From NCBI RefSeq assembly GCF_025351295.1, contig NZ_JANXWD010000013.1, forward strand, positions 1-54,935: a stretch of 54,935 nt of DNA, read 5' to 3'. This DNA is from Phenylobacterium sp. Lineage in GTDB: Bacteria > Pseudomonadota > Alphaproteobacteria > Caulobacterales > Caulobacteraceae. Numbering within the stretch: the stretch's first letter is position 1; each line of letters starts with the position of its first letter. Both the position numbers and the translations under genes were made by a program. Positions 41,576-52,487 of the stretch are shown here, piece by piece. The notes below the pieces were generated by a model. That model was given only the letters and a program-made list of their open reading frames with translations, was not told the DNA's origin and ran no database searches.

Positions 41576-42307
41576 ATGAAGCTCTTCGCAACCGCGGCCA
41601 TCGCCGCGTCTCTCCTGGTGTCGGCGACCGCCGCCCAGGCCGCCAACCTGGTCGCAAACGGCGGCTTCGAGGACACGTCCTACACGTCAAACACGCAATT
41701 CGGCGCCGGCTTCGGCGGCCAGGGCGTTGCCAACTGGTCAGGTCTCGGCGGCAATCACCTGCAGTTCTACTACTTCGGCGGCACCCAACACAGCGTGAAT
41801 GCCGTGAACCAGTTCGGCGATGGCCTGGGCTACTTCTACGACACCTTCAACGCGCTGAGCCCGAACGGCGGCAACTTCGTCGCGCTCGATGGCGATACCG
41901 ACTACTCGGGCCAGGTCACCCAGACGATCGGCGGCCTGACGATCGGCAAAAGCTACGACCTGACCTTCGACTGGGCCGCCGGCCAACTGCGCAACCGCGC
42001 CGGCGACACCACCGAGAAGCTGGCCGTGACCTTCGGCGGCCAGACCTTCGAGACGGAGACGCTGGCGGTGCCCAGCGGCCAGTTCTCGGGCTGGAAGAAG
42101 GGGCACTTCAGCTTTATCGCCACGAGCGCCAGCCAGGCCCTGACTTTCCTCTCCAAGGGCACGCCAAACGGCCAGCCGCCGATCGCGGCGCTGGACGGCG
42201 TCTCCCTGACGGGCAGCGTGCCCGAACCGGCGACCTGGGCGATGATGCTGCTGGGCCTTGGCGGCGCGGGCGCGATGCTCCGTCGCCGGCGCGCGGCGGT
42301 CGCCTAA
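41576..42307 (+). CDS. PEPxxWA-CTERM sorting domain protein
   Basis: This 243-aa exported protein has a signal peptide (MKLFATAAIAASLLVSATAAQA) and the mature start NLVANGGFED typical of carbohydrate-binding-like beta-sandwich modules. The C-terminal anchor VPEPATWAMMLLGLGGAGAMLRRRR is complete: PEP motif, Trp-Ala, helix and Arg cluster. It is cysteine-free and Gly/Asn-rich, as expected for a surface or matrix protein processed by an exosortase. It is followed by a good terminator and probably has its own promoter. Confidence 0.92.
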   Translation: MKLFATAAIAASLLVSATAAQAANLVANGGFEDTSYTSNTQFGAGFGGQGVANWSGLGGNHLQFYYFGGTQHSVNAVNQFGDGLGYFYDTFNALSPNGGNFVALDGDTDYSGQVTQTIGGLTIGKSYDLTFDWAAGQLRNRAGDTTEKLAVTFGGQTFETETLAVPSGQFSGWKKGHFSFIATSASQALTFLSKGTPNGQPPIAALDGVSLTGSVPEPATWAMMLLGLGGAGAMLRRRRAAVA

Positions 42308-42348
42308 GCCATTCGACGCCACGCGGGCCCTGTCCCGCCGGACTTCAG

Positions 42349-42378
42349 GGCGAGGCCGCGCGAGCGGCCTCGCCTTTG
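42349..42378 (+). terminator. Intrinsic terminator of PEP-CTERM gene
   Basis: An 11-bp stem GGCGAGGCCGC/GCGGCCTCGCC with a GCGA loop is followed by TTTGTCGTCTT. It lies 42 nt after the stop and fits a Rho-independent terminator. Confidence 0.75.
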
Positions 42379-42396
42379 TCGTCTTGGGTAGACGCT

Positions 42397-42510
42397 TAGA
42401 GCCTTTCTGGTTCAAGTGGACGCACTTGAACCAGATAAAAAGGCTCCAACGCTTTGAATTAGAGCGCGTCGGGCGGCGAAACCGGGATCCACTTTCGCCT
42501 GACGCGCTCT
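42397..42510. repeat. Second palindromic repeat array
   Basis: A TAGAGCC-type palindrome (42397-42446, inner arms GGTTCAAGT/ACTTGAACC) is followed by a unit at 42461-42510. Bases 42452-42508 match 145-201 exactly (57 bp). The array ends at the stop codon of the convergent J-domain gene, whose TAG begins at 42511 on the minus strand. Confidence 0.8.
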
Positions 42511-43201
42511 AGGCGGCCCAGGCGGCGGCGAAGCGGCGGAGCAGGGCCAGGGCCGCGCTGTCGGCCATGCCGGTCGCGGCGCAGAGGCGGATGAACAGGT
42601 GGCCGTGGGGGCGGCGGCCTCGGGCGGGCAGGCCCTCGCCCTCCACCCGCACCAGGCCGCGCTCGGCGGCCTTGCGGTCGATCCATACGCTGCGGGGGCC
42701 CAGCGGGGTCTCCAGGCTGACCCGGCCACCCTTCTTCAGCACCGCCGGCGGCGCCTTGACCGTCATCCAGAGGTCGTCGCCGCGGACGATTACGCCGTCC
42801 ATGGCGCGGATATAGACGCAGAGTTCCAGCTCACCGGCCCGCACCTTGTCGCCGGAGCGCAGGCCGGCCGGCAGGGTGATGCGGATTATCGACCCGTCCG
42901 GCGTCCGGTGGTCCGCCTCGCCGCCTTCCAGCGCCAGGCGCGGGGAGATTTCCAGGTCGGGGTCGGGGGTCGGCCGGGCGCGCAGCGGGGGCTGGACGAA
43001 GCGCTCGCTCAGCGGGTCCTGCAGGCGGCGGTAGGCCTCCACCACCTGCTGGAAGGCGCCGTCGCCGCCGCCGGCGTCGGGATGGGCCCGCCTGGCGGCG
43101 TCGCGGAACGCCTGCCGCACCTCGGCGGGGGTCGAGGCGGAGCTGACGCCCAGCACTTCGCGGGCGTCCTTCAGGGTCAGGTCAGTCGCGGTCCGACTCA
43201 T
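42509..43201 (-). CDS. DnaJ-type J-domain protein with DnaJ C-terminal domain
   Basis: This 230-aa cochaperone has an N-terminal J domain (about residues 10-65) with the HPD motif in [12 protein letters not shown]-terminal DnaJ substrate-binding-like domain follows ([20 protein letters not shown], then LSLETPLG-like strands). It lacks the cysteine zinc-finger repeats, so it is CbpA/DjlA-like rather than DnaJ proper. It should stimulate DnaK. The start at 43199-43201 is back to back with pdxH. Its stop codon overlaps the end of the palindromic repeat. Confidence 0.88.
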   Translation of the reverse strand: MSRTATDLTLKDAREVLGVSSASTPAEVRQAFRDAARRAHPDAGGGDGAFQQVVEAYRRLQDPLSERFVQPPLRARPTPDPDLEISPRLALEGGEADHRTPDGSIIRITLPAGLRSGDKVRAGELELCVYIRAMDGVIVRGDDLWMTVKAPPAVLKKGGRVSLETPLGPRSVWIDRKAAERGLVRVEGEGLPARGRRPHGHLFIRLCAATGMADSAALALLRRFAAAWAA

Positions 43202-43283
43202 GATCCGGAACCTTAGGGTAAACGCCCTCAACGCTCCGTTAAGGCCTCGCGCGCCCGCCGCCGGGCGCGCTATAGGCGGTGAC

Positions 43284-43949
43284 GTGACCGACAAGACCCT
43301 CATTCCCCCGTCACCCAGCGAGGACGACTACGTCCGCCAGGTGACCGCCGCGGAGCCGCCGCCGCTGCTCAGCGAGACGGACCCCTACGCCCTGTTCGAC
43401 GGCTGGCTCGCCGAGGCGGTGAGCAAAGAGCCGAACGACGCCAACGCCATGTCCCTGGCGACGGTCGACGAGAGCGGCCTGCCGGACGTGCGCATGGTGC
43501 TGCTGAAGGGCGTGGACGCGGCGGGCTTCGTGTTCTTCTCCAACCTGCAGAGCGCCAAGGGCCGCGAGCTGGCCGCCAGTCCGAAGGCGGCGCTGCTGTT
43601 CCATTGGAAGTCGCTGCGCCGCCAGGTGCGGGTTCGGGGGGCTGTCTCGCCTGTCAGCGATGCCGAGGCCGACGCCTATTTCGCCACCCGCGCGCGGCCG
43701 GCCCAGCTGGGCGCCTGGGCCTCGGAGCAGTCGCGGACCCTTCCGGACCGGCTGGCGCTCGAGAAGCGGATCGCCGAGGTCGGTCTGCGCTTCGGCCTGG
43801 GCAAGGTGCCGCGCCCGCCCCACTGGTCCGGGTTCCGCGTTGAACCCCAGGCCATGGAGTTCTGGCGCGACCGCCCGTTCCGCCTGCACGAGCGGCTATT
43901 GTTCGAGCGGGCCGAGGGCGGCTGGACCACGCGCCGGCTGTTTCCTTGA
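43284..43949 (+). CDS. pdxH: Pyridoxamine 5'-phosphate oxidase
   Basis: This 221-aa FMN enzyme makes pyridoxal 5'-phosphate. Family motifs are present: [47 protein letters not shown], and the C-terminal [14 protein letters not shown] with RPFRLHERL. Length and order are normal. The GTG at 43284 gives [11 protein letters not shown] as the usual N-terminus; an open frame upstream from 43200 is probably not translated. Its stop overlaps the TTG start of the next gene. Confidence 0.96.
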   Translation: MTDKTLIPPSPSEDDYVRQVTAAEPPPLLSETDPYALFDGWLAEAVSKEPNDANAMSLATVDESGLPDVRMVLLKGVDAAGFVFFSNLQSAKGRELAASPKAALLFHWKSLRRQVRVRGAVSPVSDAEADAYFATRARPAQLGAWASEQSRTLPDRLALEKRIAEVGLRFGLGKVPRPPHWSGFRVEPQAMEFWRDRPFRLHERLLFERAEGGWTTRRLFP

Positions 43950-45430
43950 GTGGCGCCCGGCCCGTCGGGCTCGAGGCGGAAATCATCGCCTGGATGGGCG
44001 GGCGTACCGAGCGGACCATCGACACGGCCTGCGCCCATGTGTTCCTGGGGGCCGAGGCCGCGTTCAAGATCAAGCGCCACGTCGACCTGGGCTATGCCGA
44101 CTTCTCGACCCCGGCCAAGCGCCTGTGGGCCCTGGACCGCGAACTGGCGTTCAACCAAACGGCCGCGCCGGACATCTACCGCGCCGTCCGCCCGATCACC
44201 CGCGAGGCCGACGGCTCCCTGGCCCTGGCAGGCCGCGGCGAGACAGTCGAATACGCCCTGGAGATGCGCCGCTTCGATGAGCGCGAGGTGCTCTCGGCCA
44301 AGCCGGAGTCGGTTGACGGCAACATGGCGGAGGTCCTGGGCCGCGCCATCGCCGGCTTCCACGCCGCCGCGCCGCCGCGCCCGGAAGGCGGTCTCTCCGC
44401 CCTGGCCTTCACGGTCGGCTCCAATGCCCAGCTGCTGCGCGAGACCTGCCCCGGGCTGGACCAGGCCCGCGTCGAGCACATGACGGCGCTGACCGAGGCG
44501 GAACTGGAGCGCCAGCGCCCACTGCTGGCCGCCCGCACCGTCGCGGGCTTCGCGCGGCGCTGCCACGGCGACCTGCACCTGGGCAACATCCTGATGGAGG
44601 CCGGCCGGCCGGTGCTCTTCGACTGCATCGAGTTCAACGACCTGCTGTCCGACCTGGACGTCCAGTACGACCTGGCATTCCTGCTGATGGACCTGGACTT
44701 CCGCGGCCGCCGCGACGCCGCCGTGCGCGCGCTCAGCGGCTATCTCGACGAGGCCGCCCGCAGCTTCCCGGCCGGGCTCCGGGAGGGCCTGGCCGCCCTG
44801 CCGCTGATGCTGTCTGTCCGCGCCGGCGTCCGCGCCCACGTCTCGGCGCACTCCGGCGAGCTCGCCGACGCCGCGGCCTATGTCGAGGCCGCCATCGCCC
44901 ACCTGTCGCCGTCGCCGCCGGTGCTGGCGGCGGTGGGCGGCCTGTCCGGTTCGGGCAAGTCGACCTTCGCCCGCGCCGTCGCGCCAGGCCTCGGCGGTTC
45001 GCCGGGGGCGGTGATCCTGCGCACTGACGAAATCCGCAAGCGGCTGATGAACGTGGCGCCCACCGAGATCTTGCCCTCGTCCTCCTACAGCGCCGAATTC
45101 GACATCCGGACCTACGACACCCTGCTCGATGACGCCCGCGCACTCCTGCGGGCCGGGCGGGCGGTGTTGCTGGACGCCACCTTCATCGACCCCGTCCTGC
45201 GAGCCCGCGCCGAGGCGCTGGCGGCCGAATGCGGAGTCGCGTTCCGGCCGGCCTGGCTCGATGCGCCGCTGGAGGTCCTGGAAGCCCGGGTCGCCGGCCG
45301 CACGGGCGACGCCTCCGACGCCACAGTCGCCGTGCTGCGCGATCAGGTGGCGCGGCTGCGGCCGGTTGCCTGGCGCAAGGCGGACGCCACGATCCCTGCC
45401 GAAGCCGCGGTCCGGGCCTGGCTGGGCTGA
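43946..45430 (+). CDS. Fused APH-like kinase and P-loop ATPase (COG0645/COG2187 type)
   Basis: This 494-aa protein joins two domains. The N-terminal ~320 residues form an aminoglycoside-phosphotransferase-like kinase fold with the catalytic loop [21 protein letters not shown] and the following DCIEFND. The C-terminal ~170 residues form a P-loop kinase with GLSGSGKST (Lys338) and a Zeta-toxin/gluconokinase-like lid region. This arrangement is conserved in proteobacteria but its substrate is unknown. It starts with TTG at 43946-43948 inside pdxH's stop, suggesting coupled translation. Confidence 0.85.
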   Translation: MSGARPVGLEAEIIAWMGGRTERTIDTACAHVFLGAEAAFKIKRHVDLGYADFSTPAKRLWALDRELAFNQTAAPDIYRAVRPITREADGSLALAGRGETVEYALEMRRFDEREVLSAKPESVDGNMAEVLGRAIAGFHAAAPPRPEGGLSALAFTVGSNAQLLRETCPGLDQARVEHMTALTEAELERQRPLLAARTVAGFARRCHGDLHLGNILMEAGRPVLFDCIEFNDLLSDLDVQYDLAFLLMDLDFRGRRDAAVRALSGYLDEAARSFPAGLREGLAALPLMLSVRAGVRAHVSAHSGELADAAAYVEAAIAHLSPSPPVLAAVGGLSGSGKSTFARAVAPGLGGSPGAVILRTDEIRKRLMNVAPTEILPSSSYSAEFDIRTYDTLLDDARALLRAGRAVLLDATFIDPVLRARAEALAAECGVAFRPAWLDAPLEVLEARVAGRTGDASDATVAVLRDQVARLRPVAWRKADATIPAEAAVRAWLG

Positions 45431-45502
45431 GGCGCGTTGCCGAAGCGGCCTGCGCTGACTAAGCCTAGCGGCTGACAGACACGCGATAAGTCGTGGGGAG
45501 AG

Positions 45503-47149
<1,647 letters not shown>

Positions 47150-47153
47150 GGCC

Positions 47154-47675
47154 ATGGCCGAGCTGCGACGGGCGACCGAGGCCGACTATCCGGAGATCGT
47201 CGCCTTGACCAACCGCGCCTTCCGGGAGACCGGGCCGCAGGCGAGCTGGAACGTCGAGGACATGATCGAGGGCGAGCGGATCAGCGAGCCGCTGCTGCGC
47301 GACGACCTGGCCGCCAACCCCGACGCCCATCTGCTGATCTGGCGCGACGCGGCGGGCGATCATCTGGGCCACGTCTGGCTGGACCCGGCGGCGGACGGCG
47401 CCTGGTACCTTGGGATGCTGACCGTGCGGCCGGACCGCCAGGCCGCGGGGCTGGGCCGCACCCTGCTCGCCGCCTCGGAGGCCTACGCCCGGGCGCGCGG
47501 CGCGACCCGCATGCGCATGACGGTCATCCATCAGCGCGAGACCCTGATCGCCTGGTACCTACGCCGCGGCTATGCGGTGACCGGCGAGACCAAGCCCTTC
47601 CCTTATGACGACCAGCGGTTCGGCCGGCCGACGCAGGACGGCCTCTACTTCGACGTGCTTGAGCGCGGCCTGTAG
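47154..47675 (+). CDS. GNAT family N-acetyltransferase
   Basis: This 173-aa protein has the GNAT fold: the N-terminal strand ELRRATEADYPEIVALTN, an acetyl-CoA-binding region MLTVRPDRQAAGLGRTLLAASEAYARARG (pattern R/Q-x-x-G-x-G), and IAWYLRRGYAVTGE in motif B. Acceptor unknown. It begins 4 nt after the acyl-CoA ligase stop and likely shares its transcript. Confidence 0.9.
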   Translation: MAELRRATEADYPEIVALTNRAFRETGPQASWNVEDMIEGERISEPLLRDDLAANPDAHLLIWRDAAGDHLGHVWLDPAADGAWYLGMLTVRPDRQAAGLGRTLLAASEAYARARGATRMRMTVIHQRETLIAWYLRRGYAVTGETKPFPYDDQRFGRPTQDGLYFDVLERGL

Positions 47676-47803
47676 CGATGGCGAACCTCGGGTCGATCGA
47701 CCTCCTGGCGGTCCTTGGCGACAGGGTGGGTTTGGCTTAGGAATTTGCCCGGCTTGACCCCCGCCGGGCCGGCGACCAATCTCCCCGGCCTCAGTCAGGG
47801 GAC

Positions 47804-50800
47804 ATGTCGATGCGCAAGGGCTTGTGGGGCGCGGCTGCGGCCGTTCTGGCGGCGGCGTGGGTCAGCGGGGCGATGGCCGCCGATCCGCCGCGGCTGCTGC
47901 AGCACCCCAGCCTCTCGGCCAGCCAGATCGCCTTCGACTACGCCGGCGAGATCTGGACCGTGCCGCGTGACGGCGGCAAGGCGACCGCGGTGGTGGTCGG
48001 CCAGGGCCAGAACAGCCGGCCGGTCTTCTCGCCGGACGGGCGCTGGATCGCCTTCAGCGGCCGCTACGACGGCAACCTGGACGTCTATGTCGTGCCCGCC
48101 GCCGGCGGCGAGCCGCGCCGCCTGACCTGGCACCCCGGCGGCGACATCGCGCTGGGCTGGACGCCCGACGGCAAGCGCATCCTATTCAGCAGTCCGCGCG
48201 CCACCAACCGCGACACCGACAACCTGTTCACGATCGCCATGACCGGCGGCCCGGCCCGGATGGAGCCGCTGCCGTCCGGCGAGGTGGGCAGCTATTCGCC
48301 CGACGGGACGCACCTGGCCTACCTGCCGTTCTACGCACCGCAGCCGGCTTGGAAGAACTATCGCGGCGGCGCGACAATGCACATCTGGATCGCCAACCTG
48401 GCCGACTCCACCGTCGAGAAGATCCCGCGCGAGAACTCCAACGACCGCAACCCGATGTGGGTCGGCGACAGTATCTACTTCCTGTCCGACCGCAACGGCC
48501 CGGTCAGCCTCTATGCCTTCGACACCAGGACCAAGGCTGTGAAGCCGCTGGTGGACAACGCCCACGGCTTAGACGTCGCCTCGGCCAGCGCCGGGCCGGG
48601 CGGCATCGTCTACGACGCCTTCGGGGCGCTGAAGATCTACGACACCGCCAGCGGCCGGTCGCACACCGTGCCGGTCAGCCTTTCGGCCGAACTGCCGCAA
48701 CTGCGCCCCCGCTTCGAGCCGCTGAAGCCCGACCAGATCCTGCACGTCGCGCTGACGCCGGCCGGCAAGCGGGTGCTGATCGAGGCGCACGGCGAGATCC
48801 TCTCCGCCCCCGCCGAGAAGGGCGATATCCGCAACCTCACCCAGAGCCCGGGCGTCGCCGACCGCGACCCCGCCGCCTCGCCGGACGGCAAGCAGGTGGC
48901 CTGGTTCTCCGACGAGTCCGGGGAATATGCCCTGCACATCCGCGCCGCCGACGGGCAGGGGCCGGTGAAGAAGATCGCCCTGGGCGACCCGCCGTCGTTC
49001 TTCTATGCGCCCCGCTGGGCGCCCGACAGCCAGAAGCTCGTGTTCTTCGACAAGCGGCTGATGGTCTGGATGGTCGATCTGGCCAAGGGCGGGGCGCCGG
49101 TGAAGATCGACACCGACCTGTTCGACAGCCCGCTCTATCGCCCCGACACCGGCTGGTCGCCCGACAGCCGCTGGATCGCCTACACCAAGCAGCTGCCCAG
49201 CCACCTGCACGCGGCGTTCGTCTATTCGCTGGACAGCGGCAAGAGCGTGCAGGTCACCGACGGCCTCAGCGATGCGGCCTCGCCCCGGTTCGACCGCAGC
49301 GGCGACTATCTCTACTTCACCGCCAGCACCAGCACCGGCCTGGGCGCCGGCTGGCTGGACATGTCCAGCTATGCCCGGCCGGCGGACGCGGCGGTCTATG
49401 CGGTGGTCCTGCGCAAGGACCAGGCCTCGCCGGTCGGGCCCGAGAGCGACGAGGAGGGCAAGCCGGAGGAGGCCAAGCCCGGGGCGGTCAAGCCGACCAC
49501 CGACAAGGACGAGACGCCCAAGACCGCCAAGAAGGCCGCCGCCGAAGCCGCCGCGAAACCGGTGAAACAGACGCGTATCGACTTCGACCACCTGGACCAG
49601 CGGGTGGTGGCCCTGCCGATCCCGCACGCCCGCTTCGCCGACCTGATGACCGGTACGGACGGCATCGTCTTCACCGTCACCGAGCCGCTGTCGATCTCGG
49701 ACGAGGACCAGAACGCCGCTCAGGGCGGACCCGACCAGACCCTGTTCCGCTTCGACCTGAAGACCCGGAAGAACGAGCATCTGGTCGAGGGGATCGACAA
49801 CGGTTCGGCCGCCGTCTCGGCCGACGGCTCCAAGATCCTCTACGCCCGCCAGAACCAGTGGACCCTGGCCGCCAGCGAGAAGCCGCCCAAGCCCGCCGAC
49901 GAGACCAAGCTGAAGCTGGCCGACCTGTCGGTGTGGGTCGATCCGCGCGCCGAATGGCGGCAGATGTACCATGAGACCTGGCGCATCGAGCGGGACTTCC
50001 TCTACGACCCGAAGGCCCAGGGCCTGGACCTGGCGCGGGCGGAAAAGGTCTATGCGCCGTTCCTGGACGGGCTGGCCGGCCGTCAGGACCTGAACACCCT
50101 GTTCGAGGAGATGACCGGCCAGCTGGGCCTGGGCCACGTCTTCGTGCGCGGCGGCGCCTTGCCGAGCCAGACGCAGGTCAAGGTCGGCCTGCTGGGCGCC
50201 GACTATGACGTCGATGCCGGCCGCTATCGGATCAAGCGCATCCTGCGCGGCGAGAACTGGAACCCCAGCCTGCAGGCGCCGCTCAGCCAGCCGGGCGTCA
50301 ATGTGGCGGAGGGCGAATACCTGCTGGCGGTGAACGGTCGCGAGGTCACCGCCGACGCAGAGGTCTATCGCGCCTTCGAGGGCCTGGCCGGCAAGCAGAC
50401 GGTGATCACCGTGGGGCCGAAGGCCGACGGGACCGGCGCACGCAAGGTCACGGTCGTCCCGGTCGCCAGCGAAACGGCGCTGCGCCTGCGCAGCTGGATG
50501 GAGGCCAACCGCCAGCAGGTGGACCGGCTGTCCGGCGGCCGGCTGGCCTATGTCTACCTGCCGGACACCGCCACCGGCGGCTACGCCAACTTCAACCGCT
50601 ACTACTACGCCCAGGTCGGCAAGCAGGGCGCGATCATCGACGAGCGCTTCAACCACGGCGGCCAGATCGCCGATTACATCGTCGAGCAGCTGGGCCGCAC
50701 GCCGAACTTCGTCAACGCCACCCGCGAGGGCGAAGAGGTGGTCGAGCCCGCGCAGGCGATCTTCGGACCCAAGGTGATGCTGATCAACGAGCTCAGCGGC

Positions 50801-51157
50801 TCCGGCGGCGACGCGCTGCCCTATCTGTTCCGCTTCCATGCGGCCGGGACCCTGGTCGGCAAGCGCACCTGGGGCGGGCTGGTGGGCATCGGCAACTATC
50901 CGCCGCTGATCGACGGCGGCACGGTCACCGCCCCGCGCTGGGCGCTCTACGGCACCCGCGGCCAGTGGGAGGTAGAGAACCTGGGCATCCCGCCGGATGT
51001 GGACGTGGAGCAGGACCCGGCCGCCATGCGCAGCGGCGCCGACCCGCAGCTGGAGCGTGCCGTCGCGGTGGCGCTGGACGCCCTCGGCAAGACCCCGCCG
51101 GCGAAGTTCGTCCGCCCCGCCTATCCCGACCGCAAGCCGGTGCTGCCGGGAAACTGA
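47804..51157 (+). CDS. Tricorn protease-like S41 peptidase, exported
   Basis: This 1117-aa protein has a signal peptide (MSMRKGLWGAAAAVLAAAWVSGAMAA) followed by beta-propeller WD40-like repeats (PVFSPDGRWIAFSGRYDGNLDVYVV and similar). A Lys/Ala/Glu-rich linker lies around residues 545-590, then a helical segment, a PDZ domain and an S41 catalytic domain. His778 in LGLGHVF and Ser1000 in SGSGGDAL match catalytic positions of tricorn; the residue before the His is Gly, not Ser. It probably degrades peptides in the periplasm. The ATG follows AGGGGAC. Confidence 0.93.
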   Translation: MSMRKGLWGAAAAVLAAAWVSGAMAADPPRLLQHPSLSASQIAFDYAGEIWTVPRDGGKATAVVVGQGQNSRPVFSPDGRWIAFSGRYDGNLDVYVVPAAGGEPRRLTWHPGGDIALGWTPDGKRILFSSPRATNRDTDNLFTIAMTGGPARMEPLPSGEVGSYSPDGTHLAYLPFYAPQPAWKNYRGGATMHIWIANLADSTVEKIPRENSNDRNPMWVGDSIYFLSDRNGPVSLYAFDTRTKAVKPLVDNAHGLDVASASAGPGGIVYDAFGALKIYDTASGRSHTVPVSLSAELPQLRPRFEPLKPDQILHVALTPAGKRVLIEAHGEILSAPAEKGDIRNLTQSPGVADRDPAASPDGKQVAWFSDESGEYALHIRAADGQGPVKKIALGDPPSFFYAPRWAPDSQKLVFFDKRLMVWMVDLAKGGAPVKIDTDLFDSPLYRPDTGWSPDSRWIAYTKQLPSHLHAAFVYSLDSGKSVQVTDGLSDAASPRFDRSGDYLYFTASTSTGLGAGWLDMSSYARPADAAVYAVVLRKDQASPVGPESDEEGKPEEAKPGAVKPTTDKDETPKTAKKAAAEAAAKPVKQTRIDFDHLDQRVVALPIPHARFADLMTGTDGIVFTVTEPLSISDEDQNAAQGGPDQTLFRFDLKTRKNEHLVEGIDNGSAAVSADGSKILYARQNQWTLAASEKPPKPADETKLKLADLSVWVDPRAEWRQMYHETWRIERDFLYDPKAQGLDLARAEKVYAPFLDGLAGRQDLNTLFEEMTGQLGLGHVFVRGGALPSQTQVKVGLLGADYDVDAGRYRIKRILRGENWNPSLQAPLSQPGVNVAEGEYLLAVNGREVTADAEVYRAFEGLAGKQTVITVGPKADGTGARKVTVVPVASETALRLRSWMEANRQQVDRLSGGRLAYVYLPDTATGGYANFNRYYYAQVGKQGAIIDERFNHGGQIADYIVEQLGRTPNFVNATREGEEVVEPAQAIFGPKVMLINELSGSGGDALPYLFRFHAAGTLVGKRTWGGLVGIGNYPPLIDGGTVTAPRWALYGTRGQWEVENLGIPPDVDVEQDPAAMRSGADPQLERAVAVALDALGKTPPAKFVRPAYPDRKPVLPGN

Positions 51158-51261
51158 CGCCGCGCCGTGCCCCACGTGCCCGCACGCCGCCTTGCGCCAC
51201 GACACAGCGGGTCTACCGTGGATCGGACTGGTGTCCGTCCAACCCCAAGGGGGAAATCCCG

Positions 51262-51816
51262 ATGCTGAACACACTGCGTCTTGCCCGCATGCTGCCCATG
51301 GCCGCGGGCGTTCTTGGCCTCGCCGTCGGCGCCCCCGCCCTGGCCGCGAAGATGGCCGACGCCGGGCCCCTGGCTACGGTGCGGACCTTCCTCAACGCCT
51401 TCAACAAGGGCGATATCCCCGCCGCCGAGGCCACCTATGCGGCCGACGTCTCGATCATCGACGAGGTCCCGCCGCACCTATGGCGCGGCCCCGGCGCCTT
51501 CCAGGCCTGGGCGGGCGATCTGGACAAGCACGACAAAGGCGCGGGCCTAAGCGCCGAGAAGGTCACTTTCAACCGGGCCGACGTGGTCACGATCAGCGGC
51601 GATGACGCCTAGGTCGTGGTCGCCGTCACCTACACCTACAAGGTCCGTGGCAAGCCCACCATCGAGCCTGCCCACATGGCCCTGGCCCTGCACAAGGCCG
51701 ACGGCGCCTGGAAGATCGCGGGCTGGACCTGGGCAGGCACGGTCCCCCACGCCGTGGTCGCGAAGCCGGCGGCCCCCGCCGCCACGACCGCGCCCCCTGC
51801 GCCGGCCAAGCCGTGA
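51262..51816 (+). pseudogene. SnoaL-like secreted protein gene interrupted by in-frame TAG
   Basis: A signal peptide (MLNTLRLARMLPMAAGVLGLAVGAPALA) and a SnoaL/DUF4440-type cone fold (LATVRTFLNAFNKGDIPAAEATY, then VPPHLWRGPGAF) read to a TAG at 51610-51612. The same frame continues VVVAVTYTYKVRGKPTIEPAHMALALHK to TGA at 51814-51816, covering the missing last strands. The full product would be 184 aa. TAC (Tyr) to TAG is the simplest event. The 116-aa truncated product would lack half the barrel and probably cannot fold. The AAGGGGGA ribosome site is intact. Confidence 0.8.
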
Positions 51817-51845
51817 GGGCCGGGCCGGCGGAGTTGACCAGATAG

Positions 51846-51857
51846 GTTGTTAGCAAC
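51846..51857. promoter_or_regulatory. Candidate MarR operator
   Basis: GTTG-TTAG-CAAC is a perfect 4-4-4 inverted repeat, 10 nt before the GTG start of the MarR gene, where an autorepressor site would be expected. Confidence 0.4.
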
Positions 51858-51867
51858 ATAAGGCGCG

Positions 51868-52323
51868 GTGGCTCACCTCTCCACCGTGTCGTTCGAGACC
51901 ACCCTGCAGGTGCGGGATACGTGCCTGTGCCTGCATGCCCAGCGGGCGGCCCGCGGGCTGGCGCGCCGCTTCGACGAGGCGCTGCGGCCGGCCGGGCTGA
52001 CCAACGGCCAGTTCTCGCTGATGATGGCGCTGAACGGGCCGGAGCCGGCGACCATGGGCGCGGCGGCGACGCTGCTCGGGACCGACCGCACCACCCTGAC
52101 CGGCGCCCTGAAGCCGCTGGTCCGGCAGGGGCTGGCGGAGGTCCGTGTCGATGGCCAGGATCGCCGGGCCCGCCGCATCGCCCTGACGCCGCAGGGCCGC
52201 ACGCGCCTCGCCGCGGCCCTGCCGCTGTGGCGCGAGGCGCACGCTGCCCTGGAAGTCGACCTCGACGGCGCGGACCCTGCAAGGATCCGCCGCGACCTCC
52301 AGTCCCTGGCGGCGAGGGCGTAG
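51868..52323 (+). CDS. MarR family transcriptional regulator
   Basis: This 151-aa winged-helix regulator has dimerisation helices at both ends and a central HTH: GLTNGQFSLMMAL, ATMGAAATLLGTDRTTLTGALKPLVRQGL, and the wing VRVDGQDRRARRIALTPQGR. Such proteins usually repress their own gene and neighbours in response to phenolic or oxidant signals. Neighbours are the broken SnoaL gene and the convergent metallo-hydrolase, so targets are unclear. The start codon is GTG at 51868, near a candidate operator. Confidence 0.9.
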   Translation: MAHLSTVSFETTLQVRDTCLCLHAQRAARGLARRFDEALRPAGLTNGQFSLMMALNGPEPATMGAAATLLGTDRTTLTGALKPLVRQGLAEVRVDGQDRRARRIALTPQGRTRLAAALPLWREAHAALEVDLDGADPARIRRDLQSLAARA

Positions 52324-52332
52324 GGCTTAATC

Positions 52333-52417
52333 CTTCCCCCTCGGGGGGAAGTGGCCCGACGCCGAAGGCGAGGGTCGATGGGGGAAGTGCGAGTGAGGAC
52401 TCCTGCGACTTCCCCCA
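52333..52417. repeat. Hairpin repeats after MarR gene
   Basis: One stem, CTTCCCCC/GGGGGAAG with a 3-nt loop (52333-52351), is followed by a second, TGGGGGAAGT/ACTTCCCCCA (52379-52388 with 52408-52417). They may terminate transcription between the convergent MarR and metallo-hydrolase genes. Confidence 0.55.
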
Positions 52418-52487
52418 TTGTCGCCCGCCTATGGCCTTGGCGACATTTCCTCCGCAAGCCGGGGAAAGTTGGAGCCTAGTTGTAGCC

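Noticed and set aside
51610..51612. Possible pyrrolysine or programmed readthrough at the TAG
   Set aside because: No Pyl system is expected in this group and the protein is not a methyltransferase; a TAC to TAG change is simpler.
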